DNA from: Actinomycetes bacterium
GTDB lineage: Bacteria; Actinomycetota; JAICYB01
Direction: 5' to 3'
Assembly: GCA_025934435.1 (NCBI GenBank)
Contig: JAICYB010000003.1
Span: forward strand, 1-64,000
Length of the DNA stretch: 64,000 bases
Part shown: positions 8,994 through 17,479 of the stretch, in pieces
Layout: every line of letters starts with the position of its first letter
Numbering within the stretch: position 1 is the stretch's first letter
Program-made: the position numbers and the translations under genes
The notes under the pieces: generated by a model
The model's input: the letters and a program-made list of their open reading frames with translations, nothing else
The model's database searches: none
What the model was told of the DNA's origin: nothing

Positions 8994-9001
8994 CTCGCGC
9001 C

Positions 9002-10276
9002 GTGAAGCTTCGCGCTCGGTCGTCCGCGGCCGTGCCCCTCACTTCGTGGTTCGTCCTCGTGGCGGGCTGCTTCCTGTGGGGCTGGTACCTCACCGCCCAC
9101 GGTCATAACTTCCGCCTCGGACTCCCGCCGCTGTACGGGCATTTCCATCCGCGTCTCCCGCTGCTCGGCATCCCCGCGCTCGTCGCCGGCGGAGTGGCGG
9201 TCGCGTACGGACGGCGCATCTCGGATCTCACAGGCCGACTGCTCGTGATATGCACCGCGACGCTCGCGGGCGCGTGGGGGGCCGTCCTCGCGGCGATCGA
9301 CGGCAATCATGGGCTCCGCATCGACAACCGGATGCGCTCCGACTTCCTCAACACGGTCCCGATGGTGCACCGACCCTCGCGCTTCCTCGAACGCTACACG
9401 CGCGATCTCGCGAGCTTCTCGGATCACGTGCACGGACATCCGCCGGGGCTCGTCCTCATCCAGTGGAGCTTGGCGCGCCTCGGCATGGGTGGCCCGTCGT
9501 GGGACACGGCCCTCCGTCTCGTCAGCTTCGCGATCGCGATCGGCGCCGTACTCGTCGGCGTCCGTGAGGTCGCCGGCGACGCCACGGCGCGGAACGCGGC
9601 GCCGTTCCTCGCGTTCGCGCCCTTCGCTGCGCAGAACCTCGCGATCACTGCCGATTGCGTGTTCGCGGCGCTCGAAGCGGTCGCGATCGCATGCATCCTC
9701 ATCGCGACGTCGCGGCGCGGTCTGCGATCGGACGGCCTCGCGCTCGCCGGCGGGTTGTTGTTCGGGTACGCGTTGTATTCGACCTACGGCGCCTTCGTGC
9801 TCGCGCTCATCCCGCTCGTCGTGGCGATCTCGCGGCGCCGCCTGCGTCCGTTGATCGTCGCCGGTCTCGGCGTCGTCGTCGTCGCGTTGCTTTTCCTGCG
9901 GTACGGCTTCTGGTGGTACAGCGGACTTCGCATGACGGTGCAGGTCATCTCGACCGGCGCACGGAAGTACCGCATCGCGAGCTACTTCATCCTCGGGAAC
10001 CTCGGAGCGTTCGCGACGACGCTCGGACCGTCGATGTCTGTGGCGATCGCACGACTTCGCGACCGGCGCACGTGGTTGCTCGTGGGAAGTGCCATCGCTG
10101 CGGTGGTGTTCGCGGACGTCAGCCAGCTCTCACGTGGAGAGGTCGAACGGATCTGGCTGCCGATGGCGATCTGGATATGCGTCGCGGGCAGTTCGGTAGC
10201 GAAAGAGCGGAAGTGGTTCGTCCTGCACGTCTGTTACGCGCTGCTGCTCGCGTTCATCATCCACGCGCGGTGGTGA
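9002..10276 (+). CDS. polytopic membrane protein, GT-C glycosyltransferase-like
   Basis: A 424-residue protein with about ten hydrophobic segments. Between the second and third segments is a hydrophilic loop with DGNHGLRIDNRMRSDFLNT and, further on, DHVHGHPPGLVLI. A large first extracellular loop with acidic and His residues, followed by a proline-rich entry into the next helix, is the layout of GT-C enzymes that use polyprenyl-phosphate sugars. This is a topology argument, not a clear family match. The start is a probably leaderless GTG. It is convergent with the RraA-like gene one base further on. Confidence 0.7.
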   Translation: MKLRARSSAAVPLTSWFVLVAGCFLWGWYLTAHGHNFRLGLPPLYGHFHPRLPLLGIPALVAGGVAVAYGRRISDLTGRLLVICTATLAGAWGAVLAAIDGNHGLRIDNRMRSDFLNTVPMVHRPSRFLERYTRDLASFSDHVHGHPPGLVLIQWSLARLGMGGPSWDTALRLVSFAIAIGAVLVGVREVAGDATARNAAPFLAFAPFAAQNLAITADCVFAALEAVAIACILIATSRRGLRSDGLALAGGLLFGYALYSTYGAFVLALIPLVVAISRRRLRPLIVAGLGVVVVALLFLRYGFWWYSGLRMTVQVISTGARKYRIASYFILGNLGAFATTLGPSMSVAIARLRDRRTWLLVGSAIAAVVFADVSQLSRGEVERIWLPMAIWICVAGSSVAKERKWFVLHVCYALLLAFIIHARW

Positions 10277-10277
10277 A

Positions 10278-10943
10278 TCAGTGCGACGTCCTCTTCGAGA
10301 CGTCGCCGATGAACGCCTGAGGATCGAAGTTCGGCCCCCGGAACATCGCGATCACGTCACGTTCCCGCTGCTCGAGCGTCCGGATCGCGTCGGGGAGTGT
10401 CTCCGCCTGCTCGAGCGGGACGTTGCAGACGCCGTGCTTGTCGCCATGAAGGAGGTCGCCGGGTTCGACGGCGAGACCGCCGACCGTCACCGGCACGCCG
10501 ACGTCCACGACGTGCACGTGAGCGTGGGAGACACCGACGGAACCGGCGAACGCGTGGAAGCCGATCGCCTGCATCTCGTCGAGATCGCGTACGCAACCGT
10601 TCGTGATCACGCCGATCGCGCCGAACGCCTGGAAGATGTTCGAGTTCACCTCGCCCCAGAGCGAGCCGTGGCCGCACGGATCGTCGAGGTCTTGTACGAC
10701 GACGACACGCGGGGACGGAAGTGAGTACACGTGTGCCCAGAGATCGCGATCGTTGCTGTCGCCTGGTGCTGATGCGCGGATCGTTGCCGTCGCGGCGTAC
10801 GCGACCATCGGACCGAGGTCGGGAAACATACATCTGACGCTGGCGTTCATGAATCCTTCATGACGCCCCCGTACATTGAACGTCTCGATACCGTTCGCGA
10901 CCGCCGGCGTCGCGAAGTTGCGCAACTCGTCAACGATTCCCAT
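10278..10943 (-). CDS. RraA family protein (aldolase/regulator-like)
   Basis: A 221-residue protein of the RraA/HMG-aldolase fold. The diagnostic stretch is GAIGVITNGCVRDLDEM, which carries the Arg-Asp pair used by the aldolases, followed by the PGDLLHGDKHGV turn. Members are 4-hydroxy-4-methyl-2-oxoglutarate aldolases, oxaloacetate decarboxylases or, in E. coli, a regulator of RNase E; the present one cannot be placed among these. ATG 10943 is chosen over the GTG at 10949 because TAGTTT ends six bases upstream and the family N-terminus starts there. Confidence 0.82.
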   Translation of the reverse strand: MGIVDELRNFATPAVANGIETFNVRGRHEGFMNASVRCMFPDLGPMVAYAATATIRASAPGDSNDRDLWAHVYSLPSPRVVVVQDLDDPCGHGSLWGEVNSNIFQAFGAIGVITNGCVRDLDEMQAIGFHAFAGSVGVSHAHVHVVDVGVPVTVGGLAVEPGDLLHGDKHGVCNVPLEQAETLPDAIRTLEQRERDVIAMFRGPNFDPQAFIGDVSKRTSH

Positions 10944-10949
10944 GTGCAC

Positions 10950-10955
10950 AAACTA
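10950..10955 (-). promoter_or_regulatory. -10 element (TAGTTT) of the RraA-like gene
   Basis: TAGTTT read on the minus strand ends six bases before ATG 10943. This supports that ATG as a leaderless start. Confidence 0.45.
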
Positions 10956-10956
10956 G

Positions 10957-12210
10957 ATGAATGTATCCGCGCACAGTGGGTACTGGTGTGGCGTGCCCAC
11001 GACGACTGCCAGTCGCGAGCGCCTGCGATCCCTCGACGTCATCCGTGGGATCGCCGTTGCCGGCGTGCTCGCGTTCCACGGACTCGCGACGACGTGGCAC
11101 GCCCATCATCGTCCGGCGTTCTACCTGTGGCCGGCGGGCGCGGGGAAACTCGGCGTGGACGCGTTCTTCGTTCTTTCGGGGTACGTCATCACGAAGAGCT
11201 GGGGGTCCCGTCCGACCGACCTGAAGACGTCGCGCGCGTTCATGTCGCGACGGATCAAGAGGTTGTTCCCCGTGTACTGGGCATCGCTCGTCGTGTACAC
11301 CCTCCTGCGTGCGCGACAGCTGTTCCATTCGTGGCACGGCATCGGGACGCTGTTCCTGCACGTGATCGGGATGCAGTTCGTCCTCCCGAACGCCGCGTAC
11401 CAGATCAACAGCGTGTACTGGACGCTTACGACGCAGATCCACTTCTACCTGCTCTTCCCACTGCTCATCTACGCGATGCGCAGACTGCGCGTTGGTTCGG
11501 CGCTGATCGCGATCGTCTTGTTCAGCGTCGGGTTCCGCGTGCTCTTCCATTCGACGAACCAGTGGCCGGCCGACACGATCTTCGGACGCCTCGATCAGTT
11601 CGCGCTCGGAATGGCGGCAGCCCTCGTCGTCGGCCGGACGAACCGTTTCCTCGAGATCATGCGCACCAAGACGGCACGGACGCTTTCCGTCGCCGGTCTG
11701 GTTGTGCTCGTCTTCCTCTACGGCTCGACCTGGCTCGGACCGTCCCACTCGCAGCAGGTTCTTGCGGAGACGTTCGGTCACCCGCTGTTCGCGTTGCTCC
11801 TGGCCGTTTCGCTCCTCCGCATACGTCCGACCGAGCGCATGTCGAAGACCGCGACGACGCTCGCCGGTCTCGGGACGATCTCCTACAGCGTCTACCTCTG
11901 GCATCTGCCGATCTTCGAATGGGCGGGAAGCGCGGGCTTCATCGGCATCGTCGCGGCGACGATCGCGTCGCTCGTCGTCGGCGGGGTGTCGTACGTGTTG
12001 CTCGAGCGTCCGTCCCTGCGGATGCGCTCAGCCTGGAAGGACGCGCCGCGCACCGACGTACCGATGGGTGGAGAGCGCGACGATGCGCACGACCGATCCG
12101 GTGCTCGGGGATTCGATGATCCGGTTGTCGCCGGCGTAGATCGCCTCGTGAACGATCGCTCCCGACGAGTCCGCGACGAACAGAAGGTCACCCGGACGAA
12201 CGTCGCGTAG
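10957..12210 (+). CDS. acyltransferase 3 family membrane protein
   Basis: A polytopic O-acyltransferase (about ten membrane segments). It has the family signature RLRSLDVIRGIAVAGVLAFHG, with the conserved Arg and the His thought to be catalytic, followed by GVDAFFVLSGYVI. Members acylate sugars of cell-surface polymers or antibiotics. The start may be GTG 10993, since residues before VPTTTASRERLRSLD are not conserved. The family domain ends near 12020, but the frame runs on for about 55 polar residues that lie antisense to the end of the NlpC/P60 gene; see findings. Confidence 0.82.
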   Translation: MNVSAHSGYWCGVPTTTASRERLRSLDVIRGIAVAGVLAFHGLATTWHAHHRPAFYLWPAGAGKLGVDAFFVLSGYVITKSWGSRPTDLKTSRAFMSRRIKRLFPVYWASLVVYTLLRARQLFHSWHGIGTLFLHVIGMQFVLPNAAYQINSVYWTLTTQIHFYLLFPLLIYAMRRLRVGSALIAIVLFSVGFRVLFHSTNQWPADTIFGRLDQFALGMAAALVVGRTNRFLEIMRTKTARTLSVAGLVVLVFLYGSTWLGPSHSQQVLAETFGHPLFALLLAVSLLRIRPTERMSKTATTLAGLGTISYSVYLWHLPIFEWAGSAGFIGIVAATIASLVVGGVSYVLLERPSLRMRSAWKDAPRTDVPMGGERDDAHDRSGARGFDDPVVAGVDRLVNDRSRRVRDEQKVTRTNVA

Positions 12211-12996
12211 CGCGACGGCGCGCCCGTCCTTGATCTGCTGGTCCGTGTCCCGCGCGAGCGAGATCCCGACCGATCGGTACACGAGCTCGGTGAAGCCGGA
12301 GCAGTCGAAGCCGAACCCGGACGTACCGCCCCACATGTACGGGAGCCCGAGGAACTTCTTCGCTTCCGCAAGGACGTCGCTTCCCGCACTGGACGAAACG
12401 TCCTGCGACGCGATCGTCGCCCGCGTGCCGTCGAGCAGTTGGACCGCGACGCCGTCTGCATCGCGCGAGACGACCGGCAGCGTCGTCCCGTAGGAGAGCA
12501 CGAGCGAACCGACCCTCGCCGTCGGCGACGAGATGCGCACCGTGTTGCCCGCGCGCGGAGCCGTCGACGTGAGTTGCACGGTCGGCATCCACCCCGGATA
12601 TCCGCGCGCATCCTTCTGGCTCGGCTGATCTGGGAGGACGACGTGTGACCACGTGCCGGACGAGCCCGTCACGATCACACGCGTTCCGTAGAGCGACTGC
12701 GTCTGGACGCGGCCGACGAGGTCGAGCTTCTGCGCGTTGGTGAGATGGGCGAGCCAACCGCGAGGATCTGCGGGCCGCTGCAGGGCCGATGCGTCGACCG
12801 CGCGCGCCGACGTGGGAAGCGTCCACACGGTTGCGACCGAGACGTCGACGTAGCGCACGTCGGAGTTCGTTCGGGCCGGCGCGGAGGTCGGCGCGACGCT
12901 CGCCGTCGTTGGTGGCGTGGCCGTTGGACTCGGCGGTGGCGCCGGTCGCGCGCACGCGGCCGATACGACCAACGCGAGGAGCACCGCGCGCCTCAC
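12028..12996 (-). CDS. NlpC/P60 peptidoglycan endopeptidase, lipoprotein
   Basis: A 322-residue predicted lipoprotein. The signal is short with a lipobox-like VSAAC (Cys15), then a Pro/Thr/Ser linker to about residue 45. A middle part (50-200) resembles tandem SH3b-like repeats that bind cell wall. The C-terminal NlpC/P60 domain has Cys232 (DCSGFTELVY) and His283 (IVHEAIY) as catalytic residues. These enzymes cut D-Glu-to-diaminoacid bonds in peptidoglycan. The GTG start at 12996 overlaps the upstream transpeptidase stop by four bases. It is the third gene of a cell-wall operon. Confidence 0.88.
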   Translation of the reverse strand: MRRAVLLALVVSAACARPAPPPSPTATPPTTASVAPTSAPARTNSDVRYVDVSVATVWTLPTSARAVDASALQRPADPRGWLAHLTNAQKLDLVGRVQTQSLYGTRVIVTGSSGTWSHVVLPDQPSQKDARGYPGWMPTVQLTSTAPRAGNTVRISSPTARVGSLVLSYGTTLPVVSRDADGVAVQLLDGTRATIASQDVSSSAGSDVLAEAKKFLGLPYMWGGTSGFGFDCSGFTELVYRSVGISLARDTDQQIKDGRAVALRDVRPGDLLFVADSSGAIVHEAIYAGDNRIIESPSTGSVVRIVALSTHRYVGARRVLPG

Positions 12997-13760
12997 AATG
13001 AATCCACGTAGGTGCTCGGACCCATCACGATCACCGGATGTCGCACCGGATCGAGCCACCGCAGGATCTCGACGAGGACGGAGCCGTCGATCGAGACGCA
13101 TCCCGACGTCGGGCGTCCGAGGCTCACGTGCAAGAAGATCGCGCTTCCTTTCCCCGGCGTGCGTGCGGTGTTGTAGGCGATGACGGCGGCGTGTGCGTAC
13201 GGTCCGGGCTGATCGAGCTGCTCGGCGGAGCTCCATCGCCCGTTGCTCGGCGCCGTCTGCCACGTGTTGTACAGCGACGACGCCGGGTCGTCCACCCATA
13301 CATCGTTGGCCGTCGCGCGACGGTAGGACAGATGCGTACCGGGATCGGGCTGTGTTCCGAAGGCCAGTGAGAAGCCGTAGACGCCGGCGGGGGTTCGTCC
13401 ATCACCTTCGTGTTTGTTCTGTGCGAAGCCGTTGTAGCCGACGTGCGCGGTGATGGGTCCGGCGAAGATCTTCCAGGCGCCGTCATCACGTTCGTAAGCT
13501 TCGAGCGTCCCGACCGTTGCGTTCCACGACGGCGTTCGTACGACGATCGCCTGCGTCGAGGAGCCGGCTCCCGGAACGACGATCGCCCGCGCGGATGGGC
13601 GCGGCGCCCGGGTCGGTTCGATCTGCGCCCGTGGGGTGGACGGAGGGGCCGTCGGTGTCGACGTCGCCCGCGGCGTCGGGCTCGTCGTCGTCGCCACCTC
13701 CGCCGTGCCGTGCGAGCACGCCGTGCACACAAGCAGGAGAGCGATCAGGATCCGCTTCAT
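12993..13760 (-). CDS. L,D-transpeptidase (YkuD fold), lipoprotein
   Basis: A 255-residue predicted lipoprotein, with signal MKRILIALLLVCTACSHG and Cys15 as the likely lipidated residue. A Thr/Pro-rich linker follows to about residue 55, then a YkuD-type domain. The catalytic motif is His211...Ser219-Gly220-Cys221, read as FLHVSLGRPTSGCVSI. L,D-transpeptidases make 3-3 cross-links or attach proteins to peptidoglycan; the 'EGDGRTPAGVYGF' segment is typical of the broader ErfK-like secreted group. ATG 13760 overlaps the upstream VanX-like stop (ATGA), and its own stop overlaps the NlpC/P60 start. Confidence 0.88.
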   Translation of the reverse strand: MKRILIALLLVCTACSHGTAEVATTTSPTPRATSTPTAPPSTPRAQIEPTRAPRPSARAIVVPGAGSSTQAIVVRTPSWNATVGTLEAYERDDGAWKIFAGPITAHVGYNGFAQNKHEGDGRTPAGVYGFSLAFGTQPDPGTHLSYRRATANDVWVDDPASSLYNTWQTAPSNGRWSSAEQLDQPGPYAHAAVIAYNTARTPGKGSAIFLHVSLGRPTSGCVSIDGSVLVEILRWLDPVRHPVIVMGPSTYVDSL

Positions 13761-14440
13761 CTGATCGGAACGTCGAGTGCGGTCGCACCCGGGACGGGAT
13801 ATGAAAAGTGCCACCACTCTTCGTCGTACGGTCCGAATCCGGCGGCGACCATGGCGTCACGAAGCATCTTCCGGTCGGCGAGCGCGACACCGGTGGCGTT
13901 CGCGTAATGCGCCGCGCTGCTGAAGGTGTCGAACGGCGTGCCCATGTCGAGCGGCGCCTTGTTCCGCTCGAGGGTGAGGTCGACGGCGGTGCCGAGGTTG
14001 TGCTCGCTGTGCGCGGCGATGTACGGCCCGACGAGATCGTCGCGGTGCACGCGATGCGCCCACGCGACCATCGCGACGCTCGCGCGGACGGGGCGGTACG
14101 CATCGAAGATACGAAGCGACAGACCCTGCTGGACGAGCCCGTCCTCAACCCGGTGCAGCGCAGCCGCCGCCGGCGGGCGGAGCAGCCCGCGGTCGGCCCG
14201 GTCGTAGCCCGGCAGCGGTGCGCCCGTGAAGTTGTCCGCCGTTGCGTAGCGGAGCTCGACGGTGATCCGGGGATCGACGTCGACGAGCCCGGGCGGCGGT
14301 GGGTCCGTCTTTCTTGGGGCGGGCGTTCGAGTCGTTTGGGGCGTGGGCGACGTGAGCACGGGCGGCCGCGCGGCGTGGCCGCAGGCGAACGAAACGACCA
14401 GCGGCATCGTTGAGAGGAGAAGAAGCGCTCGACGGGACAC
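13757..14440 (-). CDS. D-Ala-D-Ala dipeptidase, VanX/DdpX-like
   Basis: A 227-residue exported zinc dipeptidase. The zinc and catalytic residues of the M15D family are all visible: SEHNLGTAVD gives His147 and Asp154, and DEEWWHF gives Glu208 and His211. Arg116 in AYRP matches the conserved arginine. It starts with a signal ending in SFAC (Cys20), so it is probably lipid-anchored, unlike the cytoplasmic VanX of resistance clusters. That points to peptide recycling or wall turnover rather than vancomycin resistance. Start GTG 14440; TACGCT lies eleven bases upstream. It is the first gene of a three-gene cell-wall operon. Confidence 0.87.
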   Translation of the reverse strand: MSRRALLLLSTMPLVVSFACGHAARPPVLTSPTPQTTRTPAPRKTDPPPPGLVDVDPRITVELRYATADNFTGAPLPGYDRADRGLLRPPAAAALHRVEDGLVQQGLSLRIFDAYRPVRASVAMVAWAHRVHRDDLVGPYIAAHSEHNLGTAVDLTLERNKAPLDMGTPFDTFSSAAHYANATGVALADRKMLRDAMVAAGFGPYDEEWWHFSYPVPGATALDVPIR

Positions 14441-14519
14441 GACCCGCCTGCAGCGTAGCCGAGGGGGTGCGCCTGGGTGGCTAGACGGCGTACCGACATT
14501 TCCGGACCATGGGGTTGAC

Positions 14520-16097
14520 GTGACGAACGCAGCGGAGCACCTGGCGCTCCTCGAAGCCGAACGCGAAGCCGATGACGTGATCGTCCGTCGGCTCGCGCAA
14601 CGGCTCGGGCTCACGTTCGTCCGTGATCTCGCCGATTATCCGCTCGATCCCCTGGCGACCGATCTCCTCCCGGAAAACCTGATCCGTCGCACGCGGATCG
14701 TCCCCGTCGGATTCGACGGCGACGCGCTCGTGGTCGCCGTCGCCGATCCGACGAATGTGGTGGCGCTCGACGACGTTCGCCTCATCACCGGTCGCGAGCT
14801 CAAGGTTCTCGTCGCGCGTGCGGCAGAGATCGACGACGTCATCACGCGCTTCGGGTCCGTCGACCATGCGACCCTGCACCTCCTCGACCGAGCGGCCGAA
14901 GAAGTTGCGCCGAGCGCCGAGGAATCGGAGATCGACACGGATCCCGGGCAGGCGCCCATCGTCAAGGCGATCGACCGGATCATCTCGAACGCCGTGCAAC
15001 AGCGCGCTTCGGACATCCACATCGAACCGCAGGAGCGGGACGTCCGGATCCGGTTCCGTATCGACGGCGTGCTGACCGAAGCGATGACGACGCGCCGTGC
15101 GTTGTCGGCGGGCATCACGTCGCGTCTCAAGGTCATGGCCAACCTCGACATCTCCGAGAGGCGACTTCCGCAAGACGGACGGATCAGCGTCAAGGTCAAG
15201 GGTCGTCCGGTCGACCTGCGCATGGCGACGTTGCCGACGGCGTGGGGAGAGAAGATCGTGTTGCGCGTTCTCGACCAGTCCGCGCACGTCCTCGGTCTCG
15301 GCGAGCTCGGCTTCGACGAACGCGATCTCGCGCTCTACCGCCAAGCAACCTCGCGTCCGTACGGGGCGGTGCTGCTTACCGGCCCGACAGGCGCGGGGAA
15401 GTCGTCGACGATGTACGCGACCCTTATCGAGATCAACTCCGACGAGCGCAACATCGTCACGGTCGAGAACCCCGTGGAGATGCGGATCGCCGGGATGACG
15501 CAGATCCAAGTCGACCCGAAGGCCGGACTCACCTTCGCGAACGCACTCAGATCGATCCTTCGGTCCGACCCCGATGTAGTGATGGTCGGCGAGATGCGCG
15601 ATCGTGAAACCGCGACGATCGGTATCGAGGCCGCGCAGACCGGGCACCTCGTGCTGTCGACGTTGCACACGAACGATGCGTCGTCGGCCGTCACGCGCCT
15701 GATCGAGATGGGGGTCGAGCCCTTCCTCGTGGCGTCGTCCGTTCACTGCGTCGTCGCGCAGCGGCTCGCGCGACGGCTCTGCTTGAACTGCCGGGAAGCG
15801 TACAAACCGACCCGCGAAACACTCGCGGAGCTCGGCGTCGAGGCGAAGATCGACGAGCTGTTCCGTCCCGTCGGATGTGGACACTGCGCGAATACCGGTT
15901 ATCACGGACGTGTCGCCTTGCTCGAGATCATGCCGATCTCGGAGGAGATCCGGACGATGACCGTCCTGCGTCACACGGCGACGGCGATAGCCGATCAGGC
16001 GATCGCCGAGGGTATGCGGACGCTTCGGGAGGACGGCCTGCAGAAGGCGATGGCCGGCGTGACGTCCCTCGAAGAGGTACTCCGGGTGACGGCGTAG
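14520..16097 (+). CDS. GspE/PilB-type secretion ATPase
   Basis: A 525-residue hexameric ATPase of type II secretion or type IV pili. The N-terminal GspE-II domain comes first, then Walker A GPTGAGKSST near residues 288-297, the Asp/Walker B region SDPDVVMVGEMRD, and a His box TGHLVLSTLHTNDA. Next comes a four-cysteine zinc site (CLNC, then CGHC). GTG 14520 starts just before the conserved N-terminus. No pilin, PilC or GspD gene is adjacent, so its partners must lie elsewhere. It is divergent from the cell-wall operon. Confidence 0.9.
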   Translation: MTNAAEHLALLEAEREADDVIVRRLAQRLGLTFVRDLADYPLDPLATDLLPENLIRRTRIVPVGFDGDALVVAVADPTNVVALDDVRLITGRELKVLVARAAEIDDVITRFGSVDHATLHLLDRAAEEVAPSAEESEIDTDPGQAPIVKAIDRIISNAVQQRASDIHIEPQERDVRIRFRIDGVLTEAMTTRRALSAGITSRLKVMANLDISERRLPQDGRISVKVKGRPVDLRMATLPTAWGEKIVLRVLDQSAHVLGLGELGFDERDLALYRQATSRPYGAVLLTGPTGAGKSSTMYATLIEINSDERNIVTVENPVEMRIAGMTQIQVDPKAGLTFANALRSILRSDPDVVMVGEMRDRETATIGIEAAQTGHLVLSTLHTNDASSAVTRLIEMGVEPFLVASSVHCVVAQRLARRLCLNCREAYKPTRETLAELGVEAKIDELFRPVGCGHCANTGYHGRVALLEIMPISEEIRTMTVLRHTATAIADQAIAEGMRTLREDGLQKAMAGVTSLEEVLRVTA

Positions 16098-16113
16098 TCG
16101 GCCTCCGTCTTCC

Positions 16114-16119
16114 TAGACT
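16114..16119 (+). promoter_or_regulatory. -10 element (TAGACT) of the receiver gene
   Basis: TAGACT ends five bases before ATG 16125 with no ribosome-binding site between, so a leaderless mRNA is expected even though an ATPase gene lies just upstream. Confidence 0.5.
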
Positions 16120-16124
16120 CGGAT

Positions 16125-16520
16125 ATGCCCGTCCGCGTATTGGTTGTCGATGACGACCCCGACCTTCGATTCATCGTCGGACGGATGCTCGCCAACGAAG
16201 GCATCGAGGCGGACGAGGCCGGGAGCGTCGACGAGCTGTTCACCTACCTCGAATCGAATGACCCACCGGACCTCATCCTGCTCGACCTGACGATGCCCGG
16301 TCCGAGCGGGTGGAAGGTGTTCCCGCGGCTGCAGGCCGAGCCGAAGTTCGCGAAGATCCCCGTCGTGGTCGTGACGGGGCACGACGACGCGGAGTTCAAG
16401 TCGGCGGCGAAGGAGCGCGGCGCGGCGGGATACGTCACGAAGCCGTTCCGCGACTGGGAGCTGACCGACGCGGTGAAGCGACTCATCAAGATCTCGCGGC
16501 GATCGGATCCGTGGGCGTGA
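16125..16520 (+). CDS. single-domain response regulator
   Basis: A 131-residue CheY-like receiver with no output domain. The acidic pair Asp10/Asp11, the phosphorylation site Asp54 (ILLDLTMPG), Thr84 and Lys106 (TKPF) are all present, so it should be phosphorylatable. No histidine kinase is adjacent. It lies 27 bases after the secretion ATPase, so it may act on pilus or secretion output, but that is only proximity. Its stop overlaps the next gene's GTG start. Confidence 0.9.
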   Translation: MPVRVLVVDDDPDLRFIVGRMLANEGIEADEAGSVDELFTYLESNDPPDLILLDLTMPGPSGWKVFPRLQAEPKFAKIPVVVVTGHDDAEFKSAAKERGAAGYVTKPFRDWELTDAVKRLIKISRRSDPWA

Positions 16521-17479
16521 GCATCGAGGAGGTCCTCGAGCCCGAACGTCCGATCTGCGACCCGCACCACCACCTTTGGGACCGTCCCGAGTCGCGGTAC
16601 GTCCTCGACGATCTGCTTGCGGACACGGGGTCCGGACACAACGTGATCTCGACCGTCTTCGTGGAGTGTGCGGCGAGCTATCGGACGAGCGGGCCGGCGG
16701 AGCTTCGTCCGGTCGGGGAAACCGAGTTCGTCGACGCGATCGCGGTCGCCGCCGAGGCGTCGCCGACCAAGGTCGCTGCCGGCATCGTCTCGTTCGCCGA
16801 CCTCAATCTCGGCCCCCACGTCGGTGTCGTCCTCGACGCGCATGCCGAAGCGAGCACGCGATTCCGCGGGATACGTCACGCGGCGGGATGGGACGCGAGC
16901 GACGAAGTGCGTAACTCGCATTCCGATCCGCCGGAAGGGATGCTCGCAACCGCGGCATTCCGGCGCGGATTCGCGGAGCTCGCCGCGCGCGGCCTGTCCT
17001 TCGATGCCTGGCTCTACCACCCGCAGCTTCCGGAGCTGACCGACCTTGCGCGGGCCTTCCCGGAGACGACGATCGTCCTCGACCACTTCGGCGGACCGCT
17101 CGGCATCGGCCCGTACGAAGGAAAGCGCGATGAGATCTACGCGACGTGGAAGACCGCTGTCGCGGAGCTCGCGGCGTGCGGCAACGTCGTCGCGAAGCTC
17201 GGCGGTCTCGTCATGCCGGTGAACGGCTGGGGGTTCCACAAGCGGGACGAACCACCGTCATCGGACGAGCTCGCGGCCGCAACGCGCGACTGGTACTTGC
17301 GCGCGATCGACGTCTTCGGCCCCGACCGCTGCATGTTCGAGAGCAACTTCCCGGTCGACAAGGTGAGCTGTTCGTACCGGACGCTCTGGAATTCGTTCAA
17401 GAAGATCGCATCGGCCTTCGATGAAGCTGAGAAGGACGCGATGTTCCGCCGCACCGCGGAGCGCGTCTACCGGATCTAG
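16517..17479 (+). CDS. amidohydrolase family 2 (TIM-barrel metal hydrolase)
   Basis: A 320-residue protein. The N-terminal metal-binding motif is CDPHHHLWD, a lid region follows, and the C-terminal FESNFPVDK carries the conserved Asp. This is the pattern of amidohydrolase-2 enzymes such as 2-pyrone-4,6-dicarboxylate lactonase or rhamnonolactonase relatives. The reaction is probably lactone or amide hydrolysis of a small carboxylate; the substrate is unknown. GTG 16517 overlaps the receiver stop (GTGA); GTG 16511 is an alternative. Confidence 0.85.
   Translation: MSIEEVLEPERPICDPHHHLWDRPESRYVLDDLLADTGSGHNVISTVFVECAASYRTSGPAELRPVGETEFVDAIAVAAEASPTKVAAGIVSFADLNLGPHVGVVLDAHAEASTRFRGIRHAAGWDASDEVRNSHSDPPEGMLATAAFRRGFAELAARGLSFDAWLYHPQLPELTDLARAFPETTIVLDHFGGPLGIGPYEGKRDEIYATWKTAVAELAACGNVVAKLGGLVMPVNGWGFHKRDEPPSSDELAAATRDWYLRAIDVFGPDRCMFESNFPVDKVSCSYRTLWNSFKKIASAFDEAEKDAMFRRTAERVYRI

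Noticed and set aside
13757-14440. Vancomycin resistance cluster
   Set aside because: No vanH, vanA/B ligase or VanRS genes are present, and the dipeptidase looks exported, which does not fit that pathway.
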